From an uncultured Pelagibacteraceae bacterium (GTDB lineage Bacteria > Pseudomonadota > Alphaproteobacteria > Pelagibacterales > Pelagibacteraceae): a DNA stretch of 64,000 nucleotides. The stretch is from contig CACFIL010000001.1 of the NCBI GenBank assembly GCA_902566315.1, positions 133,977 to 197,976 on the forward strand. Direction: 5' to 3'. The number at the start of each line of letters is the position of its first letter. The first letter of the stretch is position 1. Below, piece after piece: positions 1 to 9,453 of this stretch. The position numbers and the translations under genes are program-made. Under the pieces are notes generated by a model. The model saw only the letters and a program-made list of their open reading frames with translations, did not search any database and had not been told where the DNA came from.

Positions 1-901
1 CATTAAATTCTAGAAAAAAAGACTCAAAATCTAAGTTATATTTTTTTACAAAAGAAAGTTTTAGGTAAAAATATTTTTTTAGTTTAAATGAAATTTTCTT
101 TGAAGTATTTATATTTTTATAGAAAAAAAGTTCAATAAATAAATTCAAATATTCTTTTATAAATTCATTAGATGTATATGATTTATTTTTTATTAAATAG
201 ATCAATAAATCCTTTATAGAGGTTTCTTTAATAGACAAATCGTTACTTTCAAAAAAGTTGACTAATGATATTAAAAATGATGGGGAGTTATAATTATTAA
301 TATAGTCTAAATTAATATGGTTATATATATTTTTGCCAGAATGGTAATTTACAATTTCCATTACTTCTGAGTTTAGTAGACTTAATTTAAACTCTAAACA
401 TCTTGATTTAATAGTTTCCAAAGTTTTAAGTTCTGCATTGTTAATTAAAATAAAGTATATTTTACTATTTGGCTCCTCAATTGATTTTAGTAAAGCATTA
501 GCAGAATTAATCCCCAATAAATTAATATTTTCAATAATTATAAACCTTCTATCATTATTAAAAGAGGTTTGATTGGTGAATTGAATCATGTCTCTAATTT
601 GATCTATATCAATTATTTTTTTATCGTTTTTTTTATAGATTTTCAGAATATTAGGATGTGAGTTAGAAGATATAAGCTTAGATACATCATTACTCAAATT
701 ATATTCATAATTTTTAAAATTATAAGATTGATTGCTTCCTTTTAAATAAAAAAAATTTAAAAAGTGATTGACAAATAATTTTTTTCCAATGCCTTTTGGT
801 CCATTTAATAAAATTTTATTGGGAAATTTTTGTATCTGCTCAAGATAAATAAAATCATTAAAAAGAGATTTATGACCAATCATTTTACTTGTCTCACTCA
901 T
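1..901 (-). CDS. holB: DNA polymerase III subunit delta' (partial, runs off the window)
   Basis: Clamp-loader subunit that helps load the sliding clamp at replication. The frame is open from an ATG at 899-901 to the window edge, giving 300 codons without a stop, so the C-terminus lies outside. A P-loop-like GPKGIGK sits at residues 34-40, with Lys instead of Ser/Thr after it, which fits the ATPase-inactive delta' rather than DnaX. The segment around NSANALLKSIEEP is the conserved sensor-side motif of the DnaX/HolB family. Its ATG directly abuts the tmk stop codon, and dacC-tmk-holB order is common in alphaproteobacteria. The family assignment is firm; delta' rather than DnaX rests on the degenerate P-loop and context. 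Confidence 0.88.
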   Translation of the reverse strand, partial: MSETSKMIGHKSLFNDFIYLEQIQKFPNKILLNGPKGIGKKLFVNHFLNFFYLKGSNQSYNFKNYEYNLSNDVSKLISSNSHPNILKIYKKNDKKIIDIDQIRDMIQFTNQTSFNNDRRFIIIENINLLGINSANALLKSIEEPNSKIYFILINNAELKTLETIKSRCLEFKLSLLNSEVMEIVNYHSGKNIYNHINLDYINNYNSPSFLISLVNFFESNDLSIKETSIKDLLIYLIKNKSYTSNEFIKEYLNLFIELFFYKNINTSKKISFKLKKYFYLKLSFVKKYNLDFESFFLEFN

Positions 902-1522
902 TTACTTTAAAATCCTCTCAATTTTGTTAATTAATTTATTTTCAATTATTTTTAAATTATCTTTATTGGTATCTAAAATAAGGTATTTAGATTTGTTTTT
1001 ATTAGCAATTTCTAAAAATCCTTTCTGAACTTTATTATAAAAATTATAATCAAATTTATCGTACTTATTTTTATTTTTTCTTAGCTTTAGTCTCTTCAGC
1101 ATATTTTTTTTATTTACAATACTTAAAAAAGTAAAGTTAGGTCTTAAATTGCCTAACAAAAAATTATTCATTTTTAAAATTAAATTTTTATCTAGTTTCA
1201 TTCCATAATGTTGATAGGCTAATGTTGAGTCTATAAATCTGTCAATTAATATAACTTTTTTTTTGTAATTTTTTTTTAGAATTTTATCTATATTTTCTGA
1301 TCTCGAAGCCATTAGTAAAAATAAATCTGTTTTATTACTTAATTTTGATTTTTTATTTAACATTAAAGATCTTAATTTTTCAGATAGATTTGTGCCTCCT
1401 GGTTCTCTAAAGGTTTTATATTTAATTTTTTTTGTTTTTAAATATTTAATTATTTTTTCTAAGCTAGTGGATTTTCCAGAAGCTTCTATTCCTTCAAATA
1501 CTATAATGGGATATTTAGACAT
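902..1522 (-). CDS. tmk: Thymidylate kinase
   Basis: Phosphorylates dTMP to dTDP using ATP in dTTP synthesis, in the cytoplasm. The protein is 206 aa, the usual family length. It has a P-loop EGIEASGKST (residues 10-19), REPGG near residue 39 and the DR motif at 94-95 followed by STLAYQ. The ATG at 1522 is preferred over an in-frame GTG one codon upstream. Its start overlaps the 3' end of dacC by a few bases and its stop abuts holB, so the three genes are translationally coupled. Very Lys/Asn-rich, as expected at this base composition. Confidence 0.96.
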   Translation of the reverse strand: MSKYPIIVFEGIEASGKSTSLEKIIKYLKTKKIKYKTFREPGGTNLSEKLRSLMLNKKSKLSNKTDLFLLMASRSENIDKILKKNYKKKVILIDRFIDSTLAYQHYGMKLDKNLILKMNNFLLGNLRPNFTFLSIVNKKNMLKRLKLRKNKNKYDKFDYNFYNKVQKGFLEIANKNKSKYLILDTNKDNLKIIENKLINKIERILK

Positions 1523-2669
1523 CACCCCAGATTAGGAAATTTATAGAAGAAATAAATCTAGAGAAAATATTTTGTCTTTTTACATTTTCAAAAGCTAATA
1601 GATCGTATTCTCCTATCTGTTCGTCTTTATAAAGTATTTTAACTTTGCCAATTATGTCATTTTTTAATATTGGAGCCTTTATTGGGCCTTGATAGTTAAC
1701 AGATACTTTTAGATATTTTTTTTTTGCTTTTGGAATAGTTTTATAAACATCTTCATTTATATACGATTTAATTGTTTTCTGTGTTCCTTGCCAAACATCC
1801 AATTCATCAAATATTTCGTCTTTTTTTGCGATATTGACTGTGTCAAAATTTGTTAAACCATATGTTAATAATTTAAGTGATTGTTTTGATCTCTGATTTT
1901 TCGAGACAAAACCACTACCAACTGCAATTATTCTCCTATCATTTCTTTTGATTGTTGAAGCAAGTGAATATTTTTCATAAGCAAGATATCCTGTCTTTAT
2001 TCCATCAACTCCTATATTTTTATAAAGTAAAGGGTTTCTGTTACCTTGTTTAATTGGGTCTCCACCTGTTCGGTTCCAAGTAAATTCTGTTTCTTTGTAA
2101 TACTCATAATAATTTGGGTAATTTTTTATCAGATAATTGGACATAATTAATATATCTCTAACTGTTGATAAATTATCAGGAGCATTTATTCCTGATGAAT
2201 TAGAAAAATTAGTATTTTCCATACCTATTTCTTTTGCCTTTTCAGTCATCATTATTGCAAACTCTTCCTCTGTTCCTGCAATACCCTCAGCAAGAGCAAT
2301 ACATGCATCATTGCCTGATGAAACAATAATACCTCTTAATAAATTTTCTACGGTTATTTCATCTCCAACCATAATAAACATTGAAGAATATCCTGCTTGT
2401 GACAATCTCCATGCATTCTCAGAAACTAAAAATTTATCATCTAAAGATAACTCACCACTTTTGAGTAAATCAAAAACTATAATAGAAGTCATAATTTTTG
2501 TCATAGAAGCGGGAAAAATTTGCCGGTCGGCATCTTTTTCGTACAATATTTTTCCAGATAAATAATCTTGTACAATTGCGGTTCTTGCATTTACATCAAA
2601 ATTAGCGGAAACTGGTTTAATAAGAAAAAATAAAATTATTATAATTGATGATAAATTTTTTATTCTCAT
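1515..2669 (-). CDS. dacC: D-alanyl-D-alanine carboxypeptidase (PBP5/6 type)
   Basis: Periplasmic penicillin-binding protein that trims the terminal D-Ala from peptidoglycan stem peptides. An N-terminal signal peptide ends near VSAN (residues 20-23). The three serine-acyltransferase motifs are present: SMTK at 55-58 (nucleophile Ser55), SGN at 118-120 and KTG at 225-227. The C-terminal third matches the beta-rich PBP5 C-terminal domain and ends in a hydrophobic/aromatic stretch that may be the membrane anchor. At 384 aa it has normal length. It overlaps rlpA-like by 4 bp upstream and tmk downstream. The choice among dacA/C/D names is arbitrary. Confidence 0.93.
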   Translation of the reverse strand: MRIKNLSSIIIILFFLIKPVSANFDVNARTAIVQDYLSGKILYEKDADRQIFPASMTKIMTSIIVFDLLKSGELSLDDKFLVSENAWRLSQAGYSSMFIMVGDEITVENLLRGIIVSSGNDACIALAEGIAGTEEEFAIMMTEKAKEIGMENTNFSNSSGINAPDNLSTVRDILIMSNYLIKNYPNYYEYYKETEFTWNRTGGDPIKQGNRNPLLYKNIGVDGIKTGYLAYEKYSLASTIKRNDRRIIAVGSGFVSKNQRSKQSLKLLTYGLTNFDTVNIAKKDEIFDELDVWQGTQKTIKSYINEDVYKTIPKAKKKYLKVSVNYQGPIKAPILKNDIIGKVKILYKDEQIGEYDLLAFENVKRQNIFSRFISSINFLIWGDV

Positions 2670-3490
2670 AATTTAATTATTTCAATGCTATCAAAATCTA
2701 GATTTTCGATATTATGAAATCCTTTCTTTAATTTTTCAAAATCTTTATAAGGGCCTTTATAAACTCTAAAATTATTTTGTGACAACTTTTTGATTAAGAT
2801 ATTCTCAATTTTATGCTCTTCAAATAACCTTTTTTTTAACATAATAGCTGAATCTTCAAAATAAAAATCTGCAAATTTAATTATATAATTAAAATTTGTT
2901 ACAAAATCATTCTTATATTCTTTAATTTCAGTTTCTAAACTTATACTCTGAACCATTATATCATCAACAGGAGCTTTATTAGCAACTTCTTTCTCTTCAT
3001 CAAATGTTTTTACATCTTTTGCAACGTATAAATTGTTAGAATTGATAGTTTCAATTTGTACATAAGGTTCATCAGGATTGATTGATAATTCACTAACAAT
3101 CCTCTTTGTTATTACAGAATTATAAAAAACAGGCAAAACGGTTTTGTTTTTAACAATAGTCATTAAAGATTTTCCATTAATTATATTTGTTATTCTAACA
3201 GGTGTACCACTAGGTAGGTTAGGGCTTAATATGTTTAGTGACGTATTATCTAAATTACTATCCAAAGAATTATCTACATCTTCATCATATATCAATGAAA
3301 AACCTTTATTAGAATATACGATATTAATTATTTCCTTTTTTTCATTTTTATCTGATGAAACTTTAATTTTATCTTTTTGAATAACAGTTTTTTTATCTTC
3401 AGGTTTATTTTTAATATTTATATTTTTTGAATGATGCTCACAGGCAAATAAAGTTAGAAATAAAAGATATAAAATATATTTAAATTGCAT
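2666..3490 (-). CDS. RlpA-like lipoprotein with C-terminal SPOR domain
   Basis: A 274-aa exported protein. The N-terminus is a lipoprotein signal with lipobox LFAC (Cys17). The middle (about residues 55-150) has the layout of a double-psi beta-barrel: PSGTPVRITNIINGKS followed by a TKRIVSELS-like segment, as in RlpA. The last 75 residues look like a SPOR peptidoglycan-binding domain (YIIKFADFYFEDSA to FRVYKGPY). RlpA proteins are septal lytic transglycosylases or cell-wall binders. The barrel is divergent, and I could not locate the catalytic Asp/His with confidence, so enzymatic activity is uncertain. It lies between mltB and dacC, both cell-wall genes. Confidence 0.75.
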   Translation of the reverse strand: MQFKYILYLLFLTLFACEHHSKNINIKNKPEDKKTVIQKDKIKVSSDKNEKKEIINIVYSNKGFSLIYDEDVDNSLDSNLDNTSLNILSPNLPSGTPVRITNIINGKSLMTIVKNKTVLPVFYNSVITKRIVSELSINPDEPYVQIETINSNNLYVAKDVKTFDEEKEVANKAPVDDIMVQSISLETEIKEYKNDFVTNFNYIIKFADFYFEDSAIMLKKRLFEEHKIENILIKKLSQNNFRVYKGPYKDFEKLKKGFHNIENLDFDSIEIIKL

Positions 3491-4478
3491 TTTTAAATTT
3501 TTTTTTTAATGTGCATACTGCTAATGCAAATCTTAAAGATCTATTCCATTTTAAAATTAATTCATAATTATCAAAAACTAAATAAGCTGGAGTTAGTTTT
3601 TGTGCGTCAGGTATAATATCATAATCAGGAGTCACTATTGCAGCTTTCAAGTTATCAAGATCATTAAGAATTTTATTATTTTTGATATATTTTTTTAAAT
3701 AGGATACTTTGTTTTTATGCTTTATTTTTTTAGCTGATGTATTTAGATATTTATGCGGTATTTTGTTTATAAGTTCAACTTTGTAAAAACATGGTGTTTT
3801 ATTATCCCAACCTATTTTATTTAAGTAATTAGCAGCAGAAGCAAATGAATCTTCTATATTTTTCAAATTTATAATTTCGTCTTGATTGTAATCAATTGCA
3901 TAATTTTTAATAGTAGAGGGCATGAATTGAAAATTACCAAAAGCTCCCGCCCATGAACCTAAATAATTATTTGGATTTATAATTCCTTTATCAAATAAAA
4001 TTAAAAGTGTAAGTAATTCTGATGTAAAGAACTCACTTCTTCTTTTATCATAACTTAAAGTTGCTAATGATGAGACTATATCCATTTTGCCTAAATAATT
4101 ACCAAAATTTGTTTCAATGCCCATAAGTGATAAAAGCAAATCCTTATCAACAGAATATTCTTGAGTGATTTTATCAATTTTTGTTTTGTTTATTTTGTAA
4201 ATTTTTAAACCAGAATTTACTTTTTTATTATTAGCTCTTTTAGAAATATATGTTTTGGTGTCTTCATAGAATTCTGGTTGGTATCTATCATATTTTATAA
4301 CATTCTTTAAAAAAATAGATTTATCAATGGTACTTTCGATTATTTTTAAACTCACTCCTTTTTCTAAAGCAATCAATTTAAAATTTTTCTTCCACTCATT
4401 AAATTCAGAGTCATTAGCATAGACGTTAAAATTTATTATAATAAAAAGAAAAAAAACATAAATTTTAATTTTTTTCAT
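3480..4478 (-). CDS. mltB: Lytic murein transglycosylase B-type
   Basis: Cleaves the MurNAc-GlcNAc bond of peptidoglycan in the periplasm, forming anhydro-MurNAc ends. A Sec signal peptide ends near VYAND (residues 19-23). The catalytic Glu lies in GIETNFG (Glu122), followed by the typical SLATLSYD and GAFGNFQFMPS segments. At 332 aa it lacks a C-terminal PG_binding_1 domain. There is no lipobox, so the product is a soluble periplasmic form rather than a lipoprotein. It overlaps rarD (14 bp) and the rlpA-like gene (11 bp), indicating one transcript with the cell-wall block. Confidence 0.92.
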   Translation of the reverse strand: MKKIKIYVFFLFIIINFNVYANDSEFNEWKKNFKLIALEKGVSLKIIESTIDKSIFLKNVIKYDRYQPEFYEDTKTYISKRANNKKVNSGLKIYKINKTKIDKITQEYSVDKDLLLSLMGIETNFGNYLGKMDIVSSLATLSYDKRRSEFFTSELLTLLILFDKGIINPNNYLGSWAGAFGNFQFMPSTIKNYAIDYNQDEIINLKNIEDSFASAANYLNKIGWDNKTPCFYKVELINKIPHKYLNTSAKKIKHKNKVSYLKKYIKNNKILNDLDNLKAAIVTPDYDIIPDAQKLTPAYLVFDNYELILKWNRSLRFALAVCTLKKKFKNAI

Positions 4479-5346
4479 ATATATCTTTCAGATATATAAA
4501 TACAGCAATCCATATTAAAATAAAACTAACTAACTGATTTATATTAAATTGCTCATTATAAATAAAAAAACCAAGAATAAATTGCAAAGTAGGAGTAATA
4601 TAAAAAATCATTCCAGCAGGTCCTAGTCCTGCCAATTCAACACCTCTTACATACAAAAAAAGAGGAATCACTGTCATTGGTCCTGCTAACATTAATAATG
4701 GCATCAATAAGGGTTTTGATAAACTGAAATCATTGTAATTATTCATAGTTATAAAATAAAATGCAACCAATACAAAGGGAAGTATATACAAACTCTCTAT
4801 AAGGAGCCCAATATCAGTTTCTACGTTAATTTTTTTTCTAAAAAGATTATAAAAACTCCAACTTAAAGCTACAATTAAACCTACCCATGGAATTGAATTA
4901 AAATCTATTATCAATAAATAACTGACAGAAATAATTACTAAAAAGATCGAAATTTTTCCTTTTTTTGTAATAGGTTCTTTAAAAAAAAAATTACCTAGAA
5001 AAACACTTATAATTGGCATGATAAAATAGCCAAAGCTTGCATCAATTATTTTATCTACACTAACAGCATAAATCCATACACCCCAATTAATAAAAATTAA
5101 AAAACCAGAAATAAATAGAATAAATAATTTCTCTTTATCATTAAATATTTTTTTTAAAATTATCCATTTAGAAAATAAAAAAGTAGTAATTATTAATACA
5201 AAAGTTGTCCAAACACTTCTATGAATTAATACTTCTATGTGTCCTGCAAAAGAAATATACTTGAAGTAAATAACACCAAAAAAACCCCACCAAAAAGAAC
5301 CAAAGGATGTAAGTAAAACTCCTTTATTAAATTTTTTTTTACTCAT
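4465..5346 (-). CDS. rarD: RarD-type EamA/DMT family permease
   Basis: An inner-membrane protein of 293 aa with about ten hydrophobic segments in two repeated halves, as expected for the drug/metabolite transporter superfamily. The N-terminal GVLLTSFGSFWWGFFGVIYFK and the segments IHRSVWT and NWGVWIYAV match the RarD subgroup. RarD transporters have been linked to chloramphenicol tolerance, but the natural substrate is unsettled; in marine bacteria amino-acid or metabolite export is plausible. It is the first gene of a leftward run ending in holB, downstream of the tRNA-Ser gene. Confidence 0.85.
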   Translation of the reverse strand: MSKKKFNKGVLLTSFGSFWWGFFGVIYFKYISFAGHIEVLIHRSVWTTFVLIITTFLFSKWIILKKIFNDKEKLFILFISGFLIFINWGVWIYAVSVDKIIDASFGYFIMPIISVFLGNFFFKEPITKKGKISIFLVIISVSYLLIIDFNSIPWVGLIVALSWSFYNLFRKKINVETDIGLLIESLYILPFVLVAFYFITMNNYNDFSLSKPLLMPLLMLAGPMTVIPLFLYVRGVELAGLGPAGMIFYITPTLQFILGFFIYNEQFNINQLVSFILIWIAVFIYLKDIYEKN

Positions 5347-5430
5347 TTTTAAATATCTGAATATTTTGACTTAATACTTAAGTCATTTTATTGTTGAAAT
5401 ATATATTAATAATAATAAAACCTTGCACAC

Positions 5431-5520
5431 GGAGAGATGGCTGAGCGGTTGAAAGCATCGGTCTTGAAAACCGACAAAGGGGCAACTCTTTCCTGGGTTC
5501 GAATCCCAGTCTCTCCGCCA
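5431..5520 (+). tRNA. tRNA-Ser(UGA)
   Basis: Type II tRNA with a long variable arm. The acceptor stem GGAGAGA pairs with TCTCTCC. The D arm carries GCTGAGCGGTT, the anticodon loop reads CTTGAAA (anticodon TGA), and the T arm contains GGTTCGAATCC. The discriminator base is G and CCA is encoded (5518-5520). Confidence 0.97.
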
Positions 5521-5521
5521 T

Positions 5522-5767
5522 TTATTTAAAATCAATCAACAGCTTTAATATTTTATTATTTTTAAACATCATTTCATTCTTTGAGATTTTAATAATATCT
5601 TCATCATTCATATTAACTAATTTATCTAGATCTACTAAATCATCAAATGATAAAGAATTAATAATAGATTTAACAAAACCACTGACAAATATATCCATTT
5701 CTTTTGTACCTCGATATTGAGATCTATAAATAATCTTATTAATTAAATTTTGTTTGTTTGGATTCAT
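5522..5767 (-). CDS. sdhE: SdhE-like FAD assembly factor
   Basis: Small (81 aa) protein of the SdhE/SDHAF2 family, which promotes covalent flavin attachment to the succinate dehydrogenase flavoprotein. The family signature RGxxE appears as RGTKEMD (Arg19, Gly20, Glu23), followed by an acidic helical region (SFDDLVDLDKL, NMNDEDI). The gene ends 1 bp after the tRNA-Ser CCA on the other strand. Its start is 28 bp from the recG start, a divergent pair as in many alphaproteobacteria. Confidence 0.87.
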   Translation of the reverse strand: MNPNKQNLINKIIYRSQYRGTKEMDIFVSGFVKSIINSLSFDDLVDLDKLVNMNDEDIIKISKNEMMFKNNKILKLLIDFK

Positions 5768-5795
5768 TGTTTATAAATATATATATATATATTTA

Positions 5796-7838
5796 ATGAG
5801 TAATTTTGAATATTTATTGTCACCTATTAATAAAATTAAAGGTGTTGGTAAAAAAACACTAAGTTCATTCAACAAAAAAAAAATTTTTACAATTTTTGAC
5901 CTATTATGGCATTTACCTATATCAAGAATTGAAACTGCTGAGGATACAGAGATTGGTGATTTACAAGAAGGAAAAAATTATAATATCAAAGTAGTACCAA
6001 TTAAATATAATTTTCCACGAATTAGAAATTTACCCAATAAGGTACTTTGTGAAAAAAATGGAGTAAAATTAGACTGTATTTTTTTTAATAGTTACGAGGG
6101 ATATATAAAAAAATTATTACCTTTAAATGAAGAAATAATAATACATGGAAAGGCAAACAACTTTAGAAATAAGTTTCAATTTGTAAATCCGACAACAAAA
6201 AAAACTAATAATTTAAACATTATAAATGAAGATAGTAAATATAGTCTTTCTGATGGGTTAACATTAAATAAATATAATAAAGTAATAAATAGTGTTTTTC
6301 AAAATTTACCTGATTTAGAAGAATGGTTGCCAAAAGAGGTATCGGATTTATTTGATAATGTTTCATGGAAGGAATGTATTATCAAAATTCATAGCGAGGA
6401 AATTACAAAAATTAAAGATACAAAATATTTTAAAAGACTTGTTTTTGATGAGATATTTGCAAATTTTTTACTTTCATCTGATATTAGAAATAAAATTAAA
6501 AAAATTAAAAAAAAAAATAAAATTTTAGACTTTAAGTATCAAAATAAACTCATTAGCAGTTTAGAATATAAACTTACTACAGATCAAATAACTTCATTAA
6601 AAAATATAAATAAAGATATGGAGTCAAAACAAAAAATGTTTAGATTATTACAAGGAGATGTAGGATCTGGAAAAACAATTGTGTCTGTAATAGCAGCATT
6701 AAATGCTATAAAAGCAGGCTATCAAGTTGCAATAATGGCTCCAACTGAAATATTAGCTATTCAACATTATAATTTTATATTAGAAAATTTTAATACCTTT
6801 TGTAATCCTGAAATATTAACTGGTAAAACTGAATATAAAAAAAGAAAGAATATTTTAAATGATCTCTTAAATAATAAAATTGATATTTTAATTGGGACAC
6901 ATTCTCTTTTTCAAGAAAAAATTACTTACTTTAATTTGGGTTTAATTATTATTGATGAGCAACATAAATTTGGTGTTAATCAAAGAAAAAAACTATCAGA
7001 TAAAGGAGGCAAAGATTGTGATGTACTTGTTATGTCAGCAACCCCAATTCCAAGAACTATGATGATGACTATTTATGGAGATATGGATATTTCTTTAATA
7101 AAATCTAAACCAAAAAATAGAAAACCAGTTAAAACATATAGTAAAAATGAGACTAAAATTAATGAAGTAATTAACTTTATTAAAAGTGAAATTTTAAAAA
7201 GAAATCAAGTTTTCTGGATTTGTCCACTTATCAAAGAATCAAAAAAGATTGACCATCAATCTGCTACAGAGAAATATAAATATTTAAGTAAAATTTTTAA
7301 AGACAGAGTTGATATTGTTCATGGAGCAATGAATAAGGAAGAAAAGGATAAAGTATTAAATAAGTTTAATGACAGAAAAATAGATATATTGGTTTCAACT
7401 ACAGTGATAGAGGTTGGTATCGATTTTCCAAACGCTAATGTTATCATCATAGAAAATTCGAATAAATATGGTTTATCTCAGTTACATCAATTAAGAGGAC
7501 GAGTTGGCAGAGGTACCAAAGAGTCATCATGTATACTTATGTTTAAAGCAGGATTGAGTGAAAATGCTCGTAGGAGAATAACAATTCTCAAAAATACTAA
7601 CGATGGTTTTAAAATAGCCGAGGAAGACTTAAAAATCAGAGGATATGGTGATATATTAGGATTCAAGCAAAGTGGTTTAAAAAAATACAACCTAGCAGAT
7701 CCAATTCAACATGAAGATCTTTTCAATATTGCAGAAAAAGAGATTAAAAAAATTGAAAAAAATAACATTAAAATAAATAATTTTAATAGACTTATCAAAC
7801 TTTACGATAAAGTTTCTGTAATTAATGAGACTATTTAG
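5796..7838 (+). CDS. recG: ATP-dependent DNA helicase RecG
   Basis: Branched-DNA helicase that reverses stalled forks and processes Holliday junctions. An N-terminal OB/wedge region starts with a helix-hairpin-helix-like GVGKKT. Walker A is GDVGSGKT, Walker B box DEQH (IIDEQHKFG), then SATPIPRT, TTVIEVGIDFPNA and QLRGRVGRG, all RecG-typical. The ATG at 5796 is chosen (680 aa). An upstream in-frame ATG at 5754 would overlap sdhE and add a hydrophobic leader encoded by an (AT)n run, which is unlikely. It converges with the DUF502 gene, overlapping by 8 bp. Confidence 0.95.
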   Translation: MSNFEYLLSPINKIKGVGKKTLSSFNKKKIFTIFDLLWHLPISRIETAEDTEIGDLQEGKNYNIKVVPIKYNFPRIRNLPNKVLCEKNGVKLDCIFFNSYEGYIKKLLPLNEEIIIHGKANNFRNKFQFVNPTTKKTNNLNIINEDSKYSLSDGLTLNKYNKVINSVFQNLPDLEEWLPKEVSDLFDNVSWKECIIKIHSEEITKIKDTKYFKRLVFDEIFANFLLSSDIRNKIKKIKKKNKILDFKYQNKLISSLEYKLTTDQITSLKNINKDMESKQKMFRLLQGDVGSGKTIVSVIAALNAIKAGYQVAIMAPTEILAIQHYNFILENFNTFCNPEILTGKTEYKKRKNILNDLLNNKIDILIGTHSLFQEKITYFNLGLIIIDEQHKFGVNQRKKLSDKGGKDCDVLVMSATPIPRTMMMTIYGDMDISLIKSKPKNRKPVKTYSKNETKINEVINFIKSEILKRNQVFWICPLIKESKKIDHQSATEKYKYLSKIFKDRVDIVHGAMNKEEKDKVLNKFNDRKIDILVSTTVIEVGIDFPNANVIIIENSNKYGLSQLHQLRGRVGRGTKESSCILMFKAGLSENARRRITILKNTNDGFKIAEEDLKIRGYGDILGFKQSGLKKYNLADPIQHEDLFNIAEKEIKKIEKNNIKINNFNRLIKLYDKVSVINETI

Positions 7839-8454
7839 TTTTATTATCTGATGTCCCGGCAGAAACAATAAATTTTGATGCTTCTTCAAATGTCATATCT
7901 AGATATACAATCTCACTTTTAGGAAACATTAACAGAAAACCACTAGTTGGATTTGGCGTTGTAGGAACAAAAACGTTTACTAATTCTGTGTTTGTTTTTT
8001 TTGAAATTTCACCCTTATTTTCTTTTGTAGCAAAACCAACTGCCCATGTACCTTTTCGTGGATACTGTATTAGAACTACACTTTTTTTTGATCCTTTTTT
8101 AGGGGCAAATGTTTCTGTCATTTGACCAATAGCTGAATATATAGTTCTTAAAATTGGAATTTTTTTTAATAAATCATTAAATAATTGTAAAATCTTTTTA
8201 CCAATAAAAGAGAGCGACAAACCGCCTACAAAAGTAATAAAAATTATCGAAAGTAAGATTTCTAAACCTGGTATTGCAAAAGGTAAATAGCTATTTGGAT
8301 TTATTCCTTGAGGAATTAGTTTTGATGAAATTGATATGAAAAATGTTGTAAGATATAATGTAATCCCAATTGGGACTAAAACAACAATTCCTGTTATAAA
8401 ATAATTTCTTAGTCTTGCTACAAATGAAATTTTTTTTCTTTTTAGTTTAGACAT
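7831..8454 (-). CDS. DUF502 family inner-membrane protein
   Basis: A 207-aa protein with two strong membrane segments: about residues 15-37 (ITGIVVLVPIGITLYLTTFF) and about 60-85 (LEILLSIIFITFVGGLSLSF). These are followed by the family segment KIPILRTIYSAIGQM and a cytoplasmic beta-rich tail with FVPTTPNPTSGFL. This is the DUF502 architecture; the molecular function is not established. The position next to recG is conserved in several alphaproteobacteria to my knowledge. The basic N-terminus (SKLKRKK) supports the start. Confidence 0.85.
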   Translation of the reverse strand: MSKLKRKKISFVARLRNYFITGIVVLVPIGITLYLTTFFISISSKLIPQGINPNSYLPFAIPGLEILLSIIFITFVGGLSLSFIGKKILQLFNDLLKKIPILRTIYSAIGQMTETFAPKKGSKKSVVLIQYPRKGTWAVGFATKENKGEISKKTNTELVNVFVPTTPNPTSGFLLMFPKSEIVYLDMTFEEASKFIVSAGTSDNKTK

Positions 8455-8500
8455 ATCTTTAATTGATTATAAATTACATGTAATATAAATATTTAGAAAA

Positions 8501-9322
8501 GTGAATAGAAGAAATTTTATATATTTAATGGGTTGTGGCTGTCTTTCTGCGGGTTTACATGCATGTACTACCGCTCCAATCACAGATAGAAGACAATTAA
8601 AATTAATTCCAGAATCAAAATTAAATGCACAAGCTGCACAATTGTATGAAAAAGTAAAACAAAAAGCTAAATTAAGTGAAGATAAAGAGAGTTTAGATAA
8701 AATTATTGGAATTGGATCAAAAATAGAAACATCAATATCTGAGTATTTTTATAAGAATAATATGGAAGATCCGACTGTAAACTTTTCTTGGGAGTATATT
8801 TTAATTGATAATAAAAAAGTTAAAAATGCATGGTGTATGCCTGGGGGGAAGATTGCTGTTTACACCGGTATGTTGGATATTACTAAAAATGACGATGGTT
8901 TAGCTGCTGTAATGGGTCATGAAATTGCTCACGCGGTTGCAAAACATTCAGTGGAAAGAGCAAGCAGATCAGTATTATTAAATACAACAACTGGAATAAT
9001 AGATATTGCAACTGGGGGAAAGTTATCTCAAGTTAATAGAACAACAGGCATGAATACAGTTGGCTTATTATCTCAAATTGGAATCATGAACCCATTTACG
9101 AGAAAACAAGAAAGTGAAGCTGATTATTTAGGATTAATTTTCTCTTCTTTATCTGGTTATGATATAAGAGAAACTGCTAAAATTTGGGAAAGAATGAAAA
9201 AAGCAAATAAAGGTAAAGAACCACCAGAGTTCATGAGCACACATCCATCTAATGATAGAAGAATTGATCAAATCAATAATTGGATGAATGAAATAATTTT
9301 GAATTATCCACCAATTGCTTAA
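8501..9322 (+). CDS. M48 family zinc metalloprotease, predicted lipoprotein
   Basis: Periplasmic peptidase related to LoiP/BepA, which degrade misfolded outer-membrane proteins. The zinc motif HEIAH is at residues 140-144, and the third ligand Glu lies in SEADYLG near residue 207. The protein ends with the family motif THPSNDRRI. GTG is used as start. The leader MNRRNFIYLMGCGC has a twin-arginine-like RR-x-F-I pattern and then a lipobox LHAC (Cys22), so it may be a Tat-exported lipoprotein; tatABC lie 14 kb away. The 273-aa length covers the peptidase without BepA's TPR domain. Confidence 0.88.
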   Translation: MNRRNFIYLMGCGCLSAGLHACTTAPITDRRQLKLIPESKLNAQAAQLYEKVKQKAKLSEDKESLDKIIGIGSKIETSISEYFYKNNMEDPTVNFSWEYILIDNKKVKNAWCMPGGKIAVYTGMLDITKNDDGLAAVMGHEIAHAVAKHSVERASRSVLLNTTTGIIDIATGGKLSQVNRTTGMNTVGLLSQIGIMNPFTRKQESEADYLGLIFSSLSGYDIRETAKIWERMKKANKGKEPPEFMSTHPSNDRRIDQINNWMNEIILNYPPIA

Positions 9323-9327
9323 AGTAT

Positions 9328-9403
<76 letters not shown>

Positions 9404-9453
9404 AACACGAAAATTCTTATATTGATTTTTTTTTATTTGGCAATGGTTAAAAT

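Noticed and set aside
5771-5794. AT dinucleotide run between sdhE and recG as a regulatory element
   Set aside because: Low-complexity AT DNA is expected in this genome; no palindrome or factor site could be argued.
5754-5795. Longer recG start at 5754 with a Tyr/Ile-rich leader
   Set aside because: It overlaps the divergent sdhE start and is encoded by an AT dinucleotide run; the ATG at 5796 gives the normal RecG N-terminus.
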